A stretch of DNA of 61,995 nt from the NCBI RefSeq assembly GCF_002258785.1, contig NZ_NOYI01000025.1, forward strand, positions 1-61,995, given 5' to 3'. This document shows positions 36,008 through 43,756 of the stretch, piece after piece (within the stretch, counting starts at the first letter, position 1; each line of letters opens with the position of its first letter). This DNA comes from Rhodococcus sp. 06-235-1A (GTDB lineage: Bacteria > Actinomycetota > Actinomycetes > Mycobacteriales > Mycobacteriaceae). The notes below the pieces were generated by a model. The model ran no database searches. It saw only the letters and a program-made list of their open reading frames with translations, and was not told the origin of the DNA. Position numbers and translations under genes: made by a program.

Positions 36008-36080
36008 AGCGGCTCCGCCGCATGTGAGTGGAAACTCGACCCCTGCTACGAAGTTCCACTCACATGCGCGCAGCGCTCTA
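36005..36080. repeat. Intergenic inverted-repeat element, copy C
   Basis: TAGAGC (36005-36010) pairs with GCTCTA (36075-36080), and a perfect 13-bp arm pair (36021-36033 with 36054-36066) starts CATGTGAGTGG. Both flanking stop codons, one on each strand, are embedded in the outermost arms. It belongs to the same family as copies A and B by its AGCGG, CATGTGAG and CTACGAAGTTCC segments. Confidence 0.85.
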
Positions 36081-36824
36081 CGCCAGAATTCGCTGCAGGA
36101 ACTGTCGGGTGCGGGGCTCGGTCGGGTTCACGAGCACCTGCTCCGGCGTGCCGCGTTCGAGGACGACGCCGTTCTCGATGAACAGCACCTGATCGGCGAC
36201 TTGTTGGGCGAAGCGGATTTCGTGGGTGACGATCACCATCGTCCAGCCCTCGGCGGCAAGGTTTTTGATGACGCCCAGTACTTCGCCGACCAGTTCGGGA
36301 TCGAGTGCCGAGGTGGGCTCGTCGAACAGCATCAGCTTGGGGCGTAGCGCCAGAGCTCGGGCAATTCCGACGCGTTGTTGCTGGCCACCGGAGAGCTGGA
36401 ACGGGTACTGGTCGGACTTGGCGTCGAGACCGATCTGGTCGAGGATTGCGTGCGCGTCGCGAACGGCGTCGTCCTTGGCGCGCTTCTGCACGATCACCGG
36501 TCCCTCGATGATGTTCTGCAGCACCGTCTTGTGCGGAAACAGGTTGTGGCTCTGGAACACCATGCCACTCTGGGCGCGGAAGTGACGCAGTTGCGGCGCG
36601 CCGACGGGCTGAGCGAAATCCACCGACACCTCGCCGATTCGGATGATGCCTGCGTCGGCTCGGTCGAGTGCGTTCAACGTGCGGAGCACCGTGGTCTTGC
36701 CGGATCCGGACGGGCCGATGATGACGGTGACTGTGCCGGACGGCACGGTGAACGAGATGTCCTTCAACACCTCGAGCGGCCCGAACGATTTCTTCAGTGC
36801 GGATACTTCCAGCAGGTCTGTCAT
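36078..36824 (-). CDS. Polar amino-acid ABC importer ATPase (GlnQ/TcyN type)
   Basis: A 248-residue ATPase from ATG 36824 (MTDLLEVSALKK). Walker A is GPSGSGKTT, signature LSGGQQQRVGIARAL, Walker B LMLFDEPTSALDPE and the H-loop VTHE. AQSGMVFQSHNLFPH is the Q-loop typical of polar amino-acid transporters. It overlaps the stop of the fused binding-protein/permease gene by 4 bp and completes that importer. Confidence 0.95.
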   Translation of the reverse strand: MTDLLEVSALKKSFGPLEVLKDISFTVPSGTVTVIIGPSGSGKTTVLRTLNALDRADAGIIRIGEVSVDFAQPVGAPQLRHFRAQSGMVFQSHNLFPHKTVLQNIIEGPVIVQKRAKDDAVRDAHAILDQIGLDAKSDQYPFQLSGGQQQRVGIARALALRPKLMLFDEPTSALDPELVGEVLGVIKNLAAEGWTMVIVTHEIRFAQQVADQVLFIENGVVLERGTPEQVLVNPTEPRTRQFLQRILA

Positions 36825-38311
36825 TTCGCCACGTACCTGTCGAGTCGGACTTCGAGCTTGCCTTGGAAGAAGGAGAGAACGATGCAGATCACCCAGTAGT
36901 ACAGCGCTGCAACGGTGTAGAGGGTGAAGAAGTCGAAGGTCGGTGCTGCCGCGAGCTGTGCGACGCGCAACAGCTCGGTCACCAGGATGGTCGACGCCAG
37001 CGAGGTGTCCTTGACCAGCGAGATCAGCGTGTTCGACAACGGCGGTACCGCGGTGCGCAGTGCCTGCGGAAGCACGATGCGCTGCAACGTGGTTCGGTAC
37101 CCCATGCCGATGGTCTGCGCGGCCTCCCATTGGCCCTTGGGGACACTCAGGATTGCTGCGCGGATGACTTCGGCGGCATAGCCACCGACGTTGAGCGAGA
37201 ACGCGACGACCGCCGCCGGGAAGGGCGAGATCACGATGCCGAACTGCGGTAGGCCGTAGAAGATGATGAACAGCTGCAGCAGCAGAGGGGTGCCGCGAAT
37301 GATCGAGACGTAGAACCGGGCTACCGCGGCGAGCGGCGTGATCGACGAGATTCGAGCCAACGCGACCGCGAGGGCGATGACGAGTCCCACCACGAAGCTG
37401 ATGGCGGTCAGCGGAATGGTCATGGTGACAGTGGCTTTGAGCATCGGCCACAGGTTGTCGAGCACCAACTGCATCTTCGACGGGGCCGTCGACGATGCGT
37501 CCTCGCTCACCGGAACCACGGTGTCCGCTGTCGGTGCAGCGACGTCGCTACCGAAGTACTTCTTCGAGATCTCGGCGATGGTGCCGTTCTCGCGCAGCGT
37601 GTCGATGGCTGTGTCCACCTCGTCCATCAGCCCGCTGTTCTTGCGAGCCACGAACGATTGCAGAGTGGTGTCGCCGGTCTCGCCTGCGATCTTCACGCCG
37701 GTGTCGCCGGTCTGCTGCAGGTATTCGGCGATGGCGAGGGAGTCGTTGACGGTGGCGTCGACGCGGCCGTCCTTGACGAGCGTGACCGCCTGGACGAATC
37801 CCTCCACGGCTTCGACGTTCGCGCCTGCGTTCGCCGCGACCTCGGCCCAGTTGCTCGTCGAGGATTGGGCGGTGGTCTTGCCGGCCAGGTCGGCCAGAGA
37901 CGTGATGGTGGAGTCGTCTGCGGCCGTGAGGATCTGGCCCTCCGACACCGTGTAGGGCGTCGAGAGGTCGTAGGTCGATTGCCGGGCCGGGGTGATCGAG
38001 ACCTGATTGGCGATGAGGTCGAAGCGTTGGGATTGCAGGCCGGCGAAGATCGAGTCGAACGGGGTCTGCACGAAGTCGACCCGCACCCCCAGTTCGGCAC
38101 CGACCGCGTTGATGACGTCGATGTCGTATCCGGTGAGCTGGCCGTCCGCGCCCTGATAGCTGAACGGGCTGTAGGTGCCCTCGGTACCGACGACCAGTAC
38201 GCCCTCGTCCTTCACACGGTCCAGCAGTGACTGTGAGGACGAACTGCACCCGGACAGCCCCAGTATGGCGATCAGGATCGCGACCAGAGCAAGAGTCGAT
38301 CTGCGCACCAT
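36821..38311 (-). CDS. Fused substrate-binding lipoprotein and permease of an amino-acid ABC importer
   Basis: A 496-residue fusion. A lipoprotein signal ends at Cys22 (LGLSGC). Residues about 35-255 are a family-3 solute-binding domain (VLVVGTEGTYSPFSYQ, GYDIDVINAVGAELG). After a Ser/Thr/Ala linker come HisM/GlnP-type TM helices (about 290-490) with the EAA loop GQWEAAQTIGMGYRTT. Normally these are separate genes. Features suggest cystine or another polar amino acid, but the ligand is not determined. It is translationally coupled to the ATPase. Confidence 0.93.
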   Translation of the reverse strand: MVRRSTLALVAILIAILGLSGCSSSSQSLLDRVKDEGVLVVGTEGTYSPFSYQGADGQLTGYDIDVINAVGAELGVRVDFVQTPFDSIFAGLQSQRFDLIANQVSITPARQSTYDLSTPYTVSEGQILTAADDSTITSLADLAGKTTAQSSTSNWAEVAANAGANVEAVEGFVQAVTLVKDGRVDATVNDSLAIAEYLQQTGDTGVKIAGETGDTTLQSFVARKNSGLMDEVDTAIDTLRENGTIAEISKKYFGSDVAAPTADTVVPVSEDASSTAPSKMQLVLDNLWPMLKATVTMTIPLTAISFVVGLVIALAVALARISSITPLAAVARFYVSIIRGTPLLLQLFIIFYGLPQFGIVISPFPAAVVAFSLNVGGYAAEVIRAAILSVPKGQWEAAQTIGMGYRTTLQRIVLPQALRTAVPPLSNTLISLVKDTSLASTILVTELLRVAQLAAAPTFDFFTLYTVAALYYWVICIVLSFFQGKLEVRLDRYVAK

Positions 38312-38350
38312 CCGCGCCTGCTTTCGCCGTAACTACGAGTGCAGCAAAAC

Positions 38351-38833
38351 CTACCCGTCGATCTCCAGTTCCGCTGACACCACCACGGTGTTGTTCATCG
38401 GCAGTGCTGCCACCCCGAGTGCGGTGCGCGCGTGCGCACCGATCTCGGGACCGAAAATCGCCAGCACCAAATCGGAGAAGCCGTTGACGACCGTCGTGGT
38501 CTGGGTGAAGCCGTGATCGGCATTGACCGACCCGGTGACGGTAAGCCAGGCGCTGATTCGGTCGAGATCGCCGACGGCGCGGGCGACGCTACCGAGCAGG
38601 GCCAATGCGGTGTCACGCGCGGCGTCGGTGGCGGCGTCCAGACTCACCTGGGACGGAACCGCACCGAACGGTCCTGCCAGTGTTCCGTCGGGTGCCAGTG
38701 GTGAATGACCGGAGGCGAACACCCGGTTGCCGCGCACCCGCACCCACTCGAACGAGAACTCGAAGCCGGGCGGCGCGGTCGGTTCCCCGGGCAGCGTGAA
38801 GCCGAGCTCGGTGATGCGGCGTTCGATCTCCAT
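38351..38833 (-). CDS. RidA-family protein
   Basis: A 160-residue YjgF/YER057c/UK114-type protein. It has VRGNRVFASGHSPLAPDG near the N-terminus and a C-terminal GAHARTALGVAALPMNNTVV, where the arginine lies at the position that binds the imine/carboxylate in active RidA proteins. Members hydrolyse reactive enamine/imine intermediates or detoxify related metabolites. The RidA subgroup is unclear. It ends 14 bp before the start side of the phosphatase gene, on the same strand. Confidence 0.88.
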   Translation of the reverse strand: MEIERRITELGFTLPGEPTAPPGFEFSFEWVRVRGNRVFASGHSPLAPDGTLAGPFGAVPSQVSLDAATDAARDTALALLGSVARAVGDLDRISAWLTVTGSVNADHGFTQTTTVVNGFSDLVLAIFGPEIGAHARTALGVAALPMNNTVVVSAELEIDG

Positions 38834-38847
38834 GAACGAAAATCCTG

Positions 38848-39402
38848 TCAGACCGCCACACCGTTGATGGTGCGAACGGTCCAGCGAGAACCGTCGTGTT
38901 CGAGTGTGGAGACGCCCGCGTTGAGGATGCGCGGGGAGTGGCGGCGCCGGATCGCGTCGAAGATCGCTCGGATGACGCCACCGTGCGCCACCGCGATCAC
39001 CGCCGAGTCCGGGTAGCGCGAGGCGATGTCGTCGACGGCGCGCACGCCTCGCACGATCAGGTCGGAGCGGGGCTCCAAGCCCGGGTACATGCCGTTCGGC
39101 CAGTGCGAATAGGCGTCCCAGTCGGTGAATCCCTCGGCCTCGCCGAAGTGCCGTTCGGCCAGATCAGGGAACTCGGCGGTGCGGGTCAGGCCGAGATGTG
39201 CTCCGATGATGTCGGCGGTTTCGGCTGCTCGGATCAACGGTGAACTGACCAGGTGGTCCCACGGGCGGTACTCGAGTTCGTAGCCGGCCTCGCGGGCCTG
39301 AGCACGGCCGGTGTCGTTGAGAGGAATGTCCGAAGAGCCCTGCAGACGCCCGTGCAGATTCCAGTTCGTTTCACCGTGCCGAACCAGTGCCAGAAAAGTC
39401 AT
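38848..39402 (-). CDS. Histidine phosphatase (phosphoglycerate-mutase-like)
   Basis: A 184-residue histidine-phosphatase-superfamily enzyme from ATG 39402 (MTFLALVRHGETNWN). The phospho-histidine motif LVRHGETNWN is at residues 5-14, with the second histidine in VIAVAHGGVIRAI. LVSSPLIRAAETADII is the conserved arginine region. The substrate is unknown. The divergent acyl-CoA dehydrogenase begins 78 bp away. Confidence 0.92.
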   Translation of the reverse strand: MTFLALVRHGETNWNLHGRLQGSSDIPLNDTGRAQAREAGYELEYRPWDHLVSSPLIRAAETADIIGAHLGLTRTAEFPDLAERHFGEAEGFTDWDAYSHWPNGMYPGLEPRSDLIVRGVRAVDDIASRYPDSAVIAVAHGGVIRAIFDAIRRRHSPRILNAGVSTLEHDGSRWTVRTINGVAV

Positions 39403-39480
39403 AGTGAGCGGAGAATATCCCAGAGTTACCAGGGAGTACGGTCGATACGAAGATACGCGAACGAGCTTGGAGGATTGTCG

Positions 39481-40656
39481 ATGAATCTTGCCCTCACAGA
39501 AGAAGAGGCCGCGTTCCGTGACGAGATGCGGACGTTCTTCACCACGAAGGTCCCCGCCGAGATTCGCGAGAAGAGTGCGACGGGTCAGGAGTTGAGCAAG
39601 GACGAGGTGGTCACGACCATGCGAATCCTCAACGAGAACGGCTTGGCGGTGCCGCATTGGCCCGCCGAGTTCGGTGGCCGCGACTGGACCGCTGTGCAGC
39701 GTCACATCTGGCTCGACGAGATGCAGCTGGCGTCGGTGCCCGAGCCGCTGGCGTTCAACGCCTCGATGGTCGGCCCGGTCATCGCGACGTTCGGCTCCCA
39801 GGAGCTCAAGGAGAAATTCCTGCCCAAGACGGCGAACCTCGACATCTGGTGGTGCCAGGGCTTCTCCGAGCCCGAGGCCGGATCGGACCTGGCGTCGTTG
39901 CGCACCACCGCCATCCGCGACGGTGACGACTACATCGTCAACGGACAGAAGACGTGGACCACGCTCGGCCAGTACGCCGACTGGATCTTCGCGCTCGTAC
40001 GGACCAACCCGGACGCGCCGAAGAAGCAGGCCGGAATCTCCTTCCTGCTCATCGATCTGAACACCCCCGGCATCGAGATGCGCCCCATCAAGCTGATCGA
40101 CGGCAGCGTCGAGGTCAACGAGGTCTTCTTCGACAACGTTCGGGTGCCGGCCGAGAACCTCGTCGGCGAGGAGAACCAGGGTTGGAGCTACGCCAAGTTC
40201 CTGCTCGGCAACGAGCGCACCGGCGTCGCCCGTGCCGGACACACCAAAGTGCATCTGGGACAGGCGAAGAAGCACGCAGCGCAGACGAAGGTCGGCAGCG
40301 GCACGCTGCTGGAGGACCCGTTGTTCGCGGCCAAGATGGCCGAGGTCGAGAACGAACTTCTCGCCCTCGAGCTGACGCAGCTGCGCTTGGTGTCCAGCTC
40401 GGACGACGGCAAGCCGAATCCGGCGTCGTCCATTCTCAAGCTGCGGGGATCGGAATTGCAGCAGGCCACAACCGAATTGCTGATGGACGTCGCCGGCCCG
40501 GACTCACTGCCCTACGAGGCGGGCGAGGACATCGAGAGCGAGGGTTGGGCGCAGCGCTCGGTACCGGGGTACCTCAACTACCGCAAGGTGTCCATCTACG
40601 GCGGCTCGAACGAGGTTCAGCGCACCATCATCGCCTCGGCGATTCTCGGACTGTAA
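39481..40656 (+). CDS. Acyl-CoA dehydrogenase, first of a pair
   Basis: A 391-residue ACAD from ATG 39481 (MNLALTEEEAAFRDEM), with GGAGG 8-12 bp upstream. FAD-contact stretches are WCQGFSEPEAGSDLASL and IVNGQKTWTTLGQYADW. The C-terminus reads SIYGGSNEVQRTIIASAILGL. It has the actinobacterial type seen in adjacent fadE pairs, which form alpha2beta2 heterotetramers for bulky or steroid-side-chain acyl-CoAs. The second subunit follows 16 bp downstream. Confidence 0.94.
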   Translation: MNLALTEEEAAFRDEMRTFFTTKVPAEIREKSATGQELSKDEVVTTMRILNENGLAVPHWPAEFGGRDWTAVQRHIWLDEMQLASVPEPLAFNASMVGPVIATFGSQELKEKFLPKTANLDIWWCQGFSEPEAGSDLASLRTTAIRDGDDYIVNGQKTWTTLGQYADWIFALVRTNPDAPKKQAGISFLLIDLNTPGIEMRPIKLIDGSVEVNEVFFDNVRVPAENLVGEENQGWSYAKFLLGNERTGVARAGHTKVHLGQAKKHAAQTKVGSGTLLEDPLFAAKMAEVENELLALELTQLRLVSSSDDGKPNPASSILKLRGSELQQATTELLMDVAGPDSLPYEAGEDIESEGWAQRSVPGYLNYRKVSIYGGSNEVQRTIIASAILGL

Positions 40657-40672
40657 GGGAGCATCTGAAGAC

Positions 40673-41800
40673 ATGGATTTCGAACTCAACGAAGAGCAGA
40701 AGCTGCTGCGCGACACCACTCGTGAGGTGCTCACGCGGGCCTACGACACCGAGAAGCGCAACAAGATCGTTGCCGGTGAACTGGGCTGGAGCACCGACGT
40801 CTGGAAGCAGTTGGCCGAGGTCGGCCTGCTGGGTCTGACGTTCAGTGAGGAAGACGGAGGGATGGACGCCGGTCCCGTGGAGATCATGGCCGTGATGACC
40901 GAGGTCGGACGACGCCTCGCGCCCGAGCCGATTCTCGACGCCGTGCTCGTCCCGGGCGGGTTGATCTCCGAGCTCGGCAGCACCGAGCAGCGCGCGCGGC
41001 TCCTGCCGCCGGTGGCGGAGGGATCATCGATGTTGGCGTTCGCGCACAACGAATCCGGCAGTCGCTGGCCCAACATCGAGGTCGCCACCACCGCCACCGA
41101 GGACGGTGGATCGTGGTCGATCAACGGCGTCAAGAATCCGGTTCCGCACGGCGGAAGCGCGGACGTGATCGTCGTCAGTGCCACGCTTCCTGCCGGAGGA
41201 ACCGGGCTGTTCGTCGTCGACGCCGACGCGACCGGTCTCACGCGTAAGTCCTACGCCACCCACGACGGCCAGCGCGCGGCACAGATCGAATTCGTCGATG
41301 TCGCAGCCGAACCGCTCGGCACCGCCGAGAACGCGGCAGCGGCGATCACCGGTGCCGAGGTGCGGGCTCAGGCCGCGTTGTGTGCCGAGGCGATCGGTGC
41401 GATGGAGGAGGCGCTGCGGCTGACCACCGATTATCTCAAGGCGCGCAAGCAGTTCGGGGTTCCGCTGGCCAAGTTCCAGGCGCTCACGTTCCGTGCCGCC
41501 GACATGTACGTGCTGCTCGAGCTCGCCCGCAGCATGAGTCTGTACGCGACGATGTCGTTGGCGGACGGCAACGTCGACCCGACCATCGCCTCGCGCGCCA
41601 AGCTGCAGATCTCCCGTTCCGGTCGCAAGATCGGCCAGGAGGCGATTCAGTTGCACGGCGGAATCGGCGTCACGGCCGAATATCCGGTCGGGCACTACAC
41701 CAGTCGGCTCGTGGCCATCGAGCACACTCTCGGTGGTGCCGACGAGCACCTGCGCATCTTGGCGTCGAAGGTCGCCGATCACGACCTGATCGGGATCTGA
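40673..41800 (+). CDS. Acyl-CoA dehydrogenase, second of a pair
   Basis: A 375-residue ACAD (MDFELNEEQKLLRDT). Unlike its partner, the FAD-motif region is degenerate (FAHNESGSRWPNIEV) and the end is GITVTAEYPVGHYTSRL-like with IEHTLGGADEHLRIL. This asymmetry fits a heteromeric ACAD where one subunit supplies most of the catalytic site. The pair is one operon with a bidirectional terminator after it. The substrate is unknown. Confidence 0.92.
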   Translation: MDFELNEEQKLLRDTTREVLTRAYDTEKRNKIVAGELGWSTDVWKQLAEVGLLGLTFSEEDGGMDAGPVEIMAVMTEVGRRLAPEPILDAVLVPGGLISELGSTEQRARLLPPVAEGSSMLAFAHNESGSRWPNIEVATTATEDGGSWSINGVKNPVPHGGSADVIVVSATLPAGGTGLFVVDADATGLTRKSYATHDGQRAAQIEFVDVAAEPLGTAENAAAAITGAEVRAQAALCAEAIGAMEEALRLTTDYLKARKQFGVPLAKFQALTFRAADMYVLLELARSMSLYATMSLADGNVDPTIASRAKLQISRSGRKIGQEAIQLHGGIGVTAEYPVGHYTSRLVAIEHTLGGADEHLRILASKVADHDLIGI

Positions 41801-41816
41801 CTCTCGTCGGAAGACG

Positions 41817-41857
41817 CCTCGGGCCCGGCCACCTTCGAAAGGTGACCGGGCCCGAGG
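41817..41857. terminator. Bidirectional terminator
   Basis: An 18-bp stem interrupted by one mismatch (41817-41828 with 41846-41857, and CACCTT 41830-41835 with AAGGTG 41839-41844) closes a CGA loop. It lies between convergent genes ending at 41800 and 41876. Confidence 0.88.
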
Positions 41858-41875
41858 TCGTCGTGGGGGAGGGCG

Positions 41876-42685
41876 TCAGCTGCCTGCATCCGCCGCGGCG
41901 ACAAGGTCGGCCACGGCACCGGGGTTGGAGACCAGGATCGCGTGCGAGCCCGGCACTTCGGTCACCTGAGCGCCGGCCCGCTGCGCCATGAACCGTTCGG
42001 CGGAGGTGGGGATGATCTGATCCTGCTGGGGGATCAGAGCCCACGACGGCGTGTGCGCCCAGGACGGTGGGCCGCTGGGCTCGAGCAGGGCGCCTGCGGC
42101 GATCGTCTTCTGGTGCGCGGCCATGCGAGCGGCCTGCGCCTCGCTGACATCCGGGGCGAAGAACGGCCGGAACAGGGCGGGGGTGATGTACGAGTCGACG
42201 TTCTTACCGATGATGTTCGACGCGTCGTCGACGATCGACAGCCCGATCACCGGCGGTACCAGCGCGGTCACCGGGAATCGGATGGGGTCGAGTTCGAGGG
42301 CAACGGGTTCGCCCTCGACGGGCATGAACGCGGCGACGTAGACCAGAGCCTCCACGTTGTCGGCGTGCACGTTACTGATCACCGTGCCGCCGTACGAGTG
42401 GCCCACCAGGATGACGGGCCCGTCGATGCTCTCGACCACATCGGTGACCGAGGCCGCGTCCACGGCCGGTCCTCGCAGCGAGTTCTCTGCGGTCACCACC
42501 GGGTAGCCGCGGCCGCGTAGGTTCTCGGCAACGCCGTCCCAGCTGGTGCTGTCCGCGAAGGCGCCGTGCACCAGCACCACGGTCGGCATCCCTTGCGCTG
42601 CCGCAGGTGCGACGCCGATGCCGAGCATCGTGCCCACTGTCAGTCCGGTTGTCGCGACAAGCGCGGTCCACGTCGATTTCCTCAT
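41876..42685 (-). CDS. Secreted alpha/beta hydrolase
   Basis: A 269-residue exported hydrolase. Residues 1-30 are a Sec signal peptide ending APAAAQ. The nucleophile elbow is LVGHSYGGTV, the oxyanion segment VLVHGAFADSTSWDGV, and the catalytic histidine lies in EVPGSHAILV. It resembles esterases of the EstC/hydroxynitrile-lyase-like group; the substrate is unknown. Confidence 0.88.
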   Translation of the reverse strand: MRKSTWTALVATTGLTVGTMLGIGVAPAAAQGMPTVVLVHGAFADSTSWDGVAENLRGRGYPVVTAENSLRGPAVDAASVTDVVESIDGPVILVGHSYGGTVISNVHADNVEALVYVAAFMPVEGEPVALELDPIRFPVTALVPPVIGLSIVDDASNIIGKNVDSYITPALFRPFFAPDVSEAQAARMAAHQKTIAAGALLEPSGPPSWAHTPSWALIPQQDQIIPTSAERFMAQRAGAQVTEVPGSHAILVSNPGAVADLVAAADAGS

Positions 42686-42829
42686 GGTCTCAACCTGTCA
42701 CACGCCAGAAGTTCGTGCGGTGTTCACCGCGGAGATTCGACCAGCTTTTTCTCAGTGAACGCTCGTATGCTTGGCTTGCAGCAGTGGCGTTCGTCCGACC
42801 CGGGCGTTCGCAAAACGGTAGGTCCGATC

Positions 42830-43756
42830 GTGAGCGAGAGTTCGATGAAGTCTCGGATGGCCGAGTACCCACGTCCCCATCACTGCTTGTTGCACGTCAG
42901 CGACACGCATCTCGTCGACGGTGGCGGTCGGTTGTACGGCGGGGTGGACAGTGAGTTGCGGCTCGAGCAGGTGATGACCGACGTACGAAACTCCGGTGTG
43001 CGGCCCGACGCGTTGGTGTTCACCGGAGACCTCACCGACAAGGGCGAGCCCGGTGCGTACGAGAAGCTGCGGGCGTTGGTCGAACCGGTGGCCGAGGAAC
43101 TCGGCGCACAGATCGTCTGGGCGATGGGCAATCACGACGACCGCGCGACGTTCCGTCAGAAGCTTCTCGACGCCGAACCGACCGTGCAGTCCATCGATCG
43201 GGTGCACGACGTCGACGGCTTGCGCGTCGTCACCCTCGACACGACGGTTCCCGGCCGCCATCACGGCGAGCTCGGCGACGACCAATTGGCCTGGCTGGCC
43301 GACACTCTCGCCACGCCTGCCGAATTCGGCACGATCCTGGCGATGCATCATCCGCCGGTGCCGACCGTGCTGGATCTCGCAGTGCTGGTCGAGCTGATCG
43401 ATCAACCGCGGCTGGCCGACGTGTTGCGCGGGACCGATGTGCGCTCCATTCTGGCTGGGCACCTGCACTATTCGACAACCGCGACCTTCGCGGGTATCCC
43501 GGTCTCGGTGGCGTCGGCCACGTGCTACACCCAGGATCTGAACGTGCCCGCCGGTGGATTGCGCGGTCGCGACGGTGCCCAGGGCTACAACCTGGTCCAC
43601 GTCTACGAGGACACCGTCGTGCACTCGGTGGTGCCGACGGGCTCGTACGACACTGTGGGAGAACCGGTCTCGGCTCAGGAGACCGCGCGCAGGCTGAGCG
43701 CAGCCGGTGTCACCATCGCTGACAGTGCGAGGCGAAAGACGTTCAGCGACGCTTAG
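42830..43756 (+). CDS. Class III cyclic-nucleotide phosphodiesterase (Rv0805-like)
   Basis: A 308-residue binuclear metallophosphoesterase strongly resembling M. tuberculosis Rv0805. Metal-binding motifs are HVSDTHL, FTGDLTDKGE, MGNHDDR, ILAMHHPP and LAGHLHYST. A GTG (42830) and an ATG (42845) are both possible starts. It hydrolyses 2',3'- and 3',5'-cyclic nucleotides and may also act in cell-wall turnover. It converges with the CpsY-like gene and the stops overlap by 4 bp, the same neighbour as in M. tuberculosis. Confidence 0.93.
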   Translation: MSESSMKSRMAEYPRPHHCLLHVSDTHLVDGGGRLYGGVDSELRLEQVMTDVRNSGVRPDALVFTGDLTDKGEPGAYEKLRALVEPVAEELGAQIVWAMGNHDDRATFRQKLLDAEPTVQSIDRVHDVDGLRVVTLDTTVPGRHHGELGDDQLAWLADTLATPAEFGTILAMHHPPVPTVLDLAVLVELIDQPRLADVLRGTDVRSILAGHLHYSTTATFAGIPVSVASATCYTQDLNVPAGGLRGRDGAQGYNLVHVYEDTVVHSVVPTGSYDTVGEPVSAQETARRLSAAGVTIADSARRKTFSDA

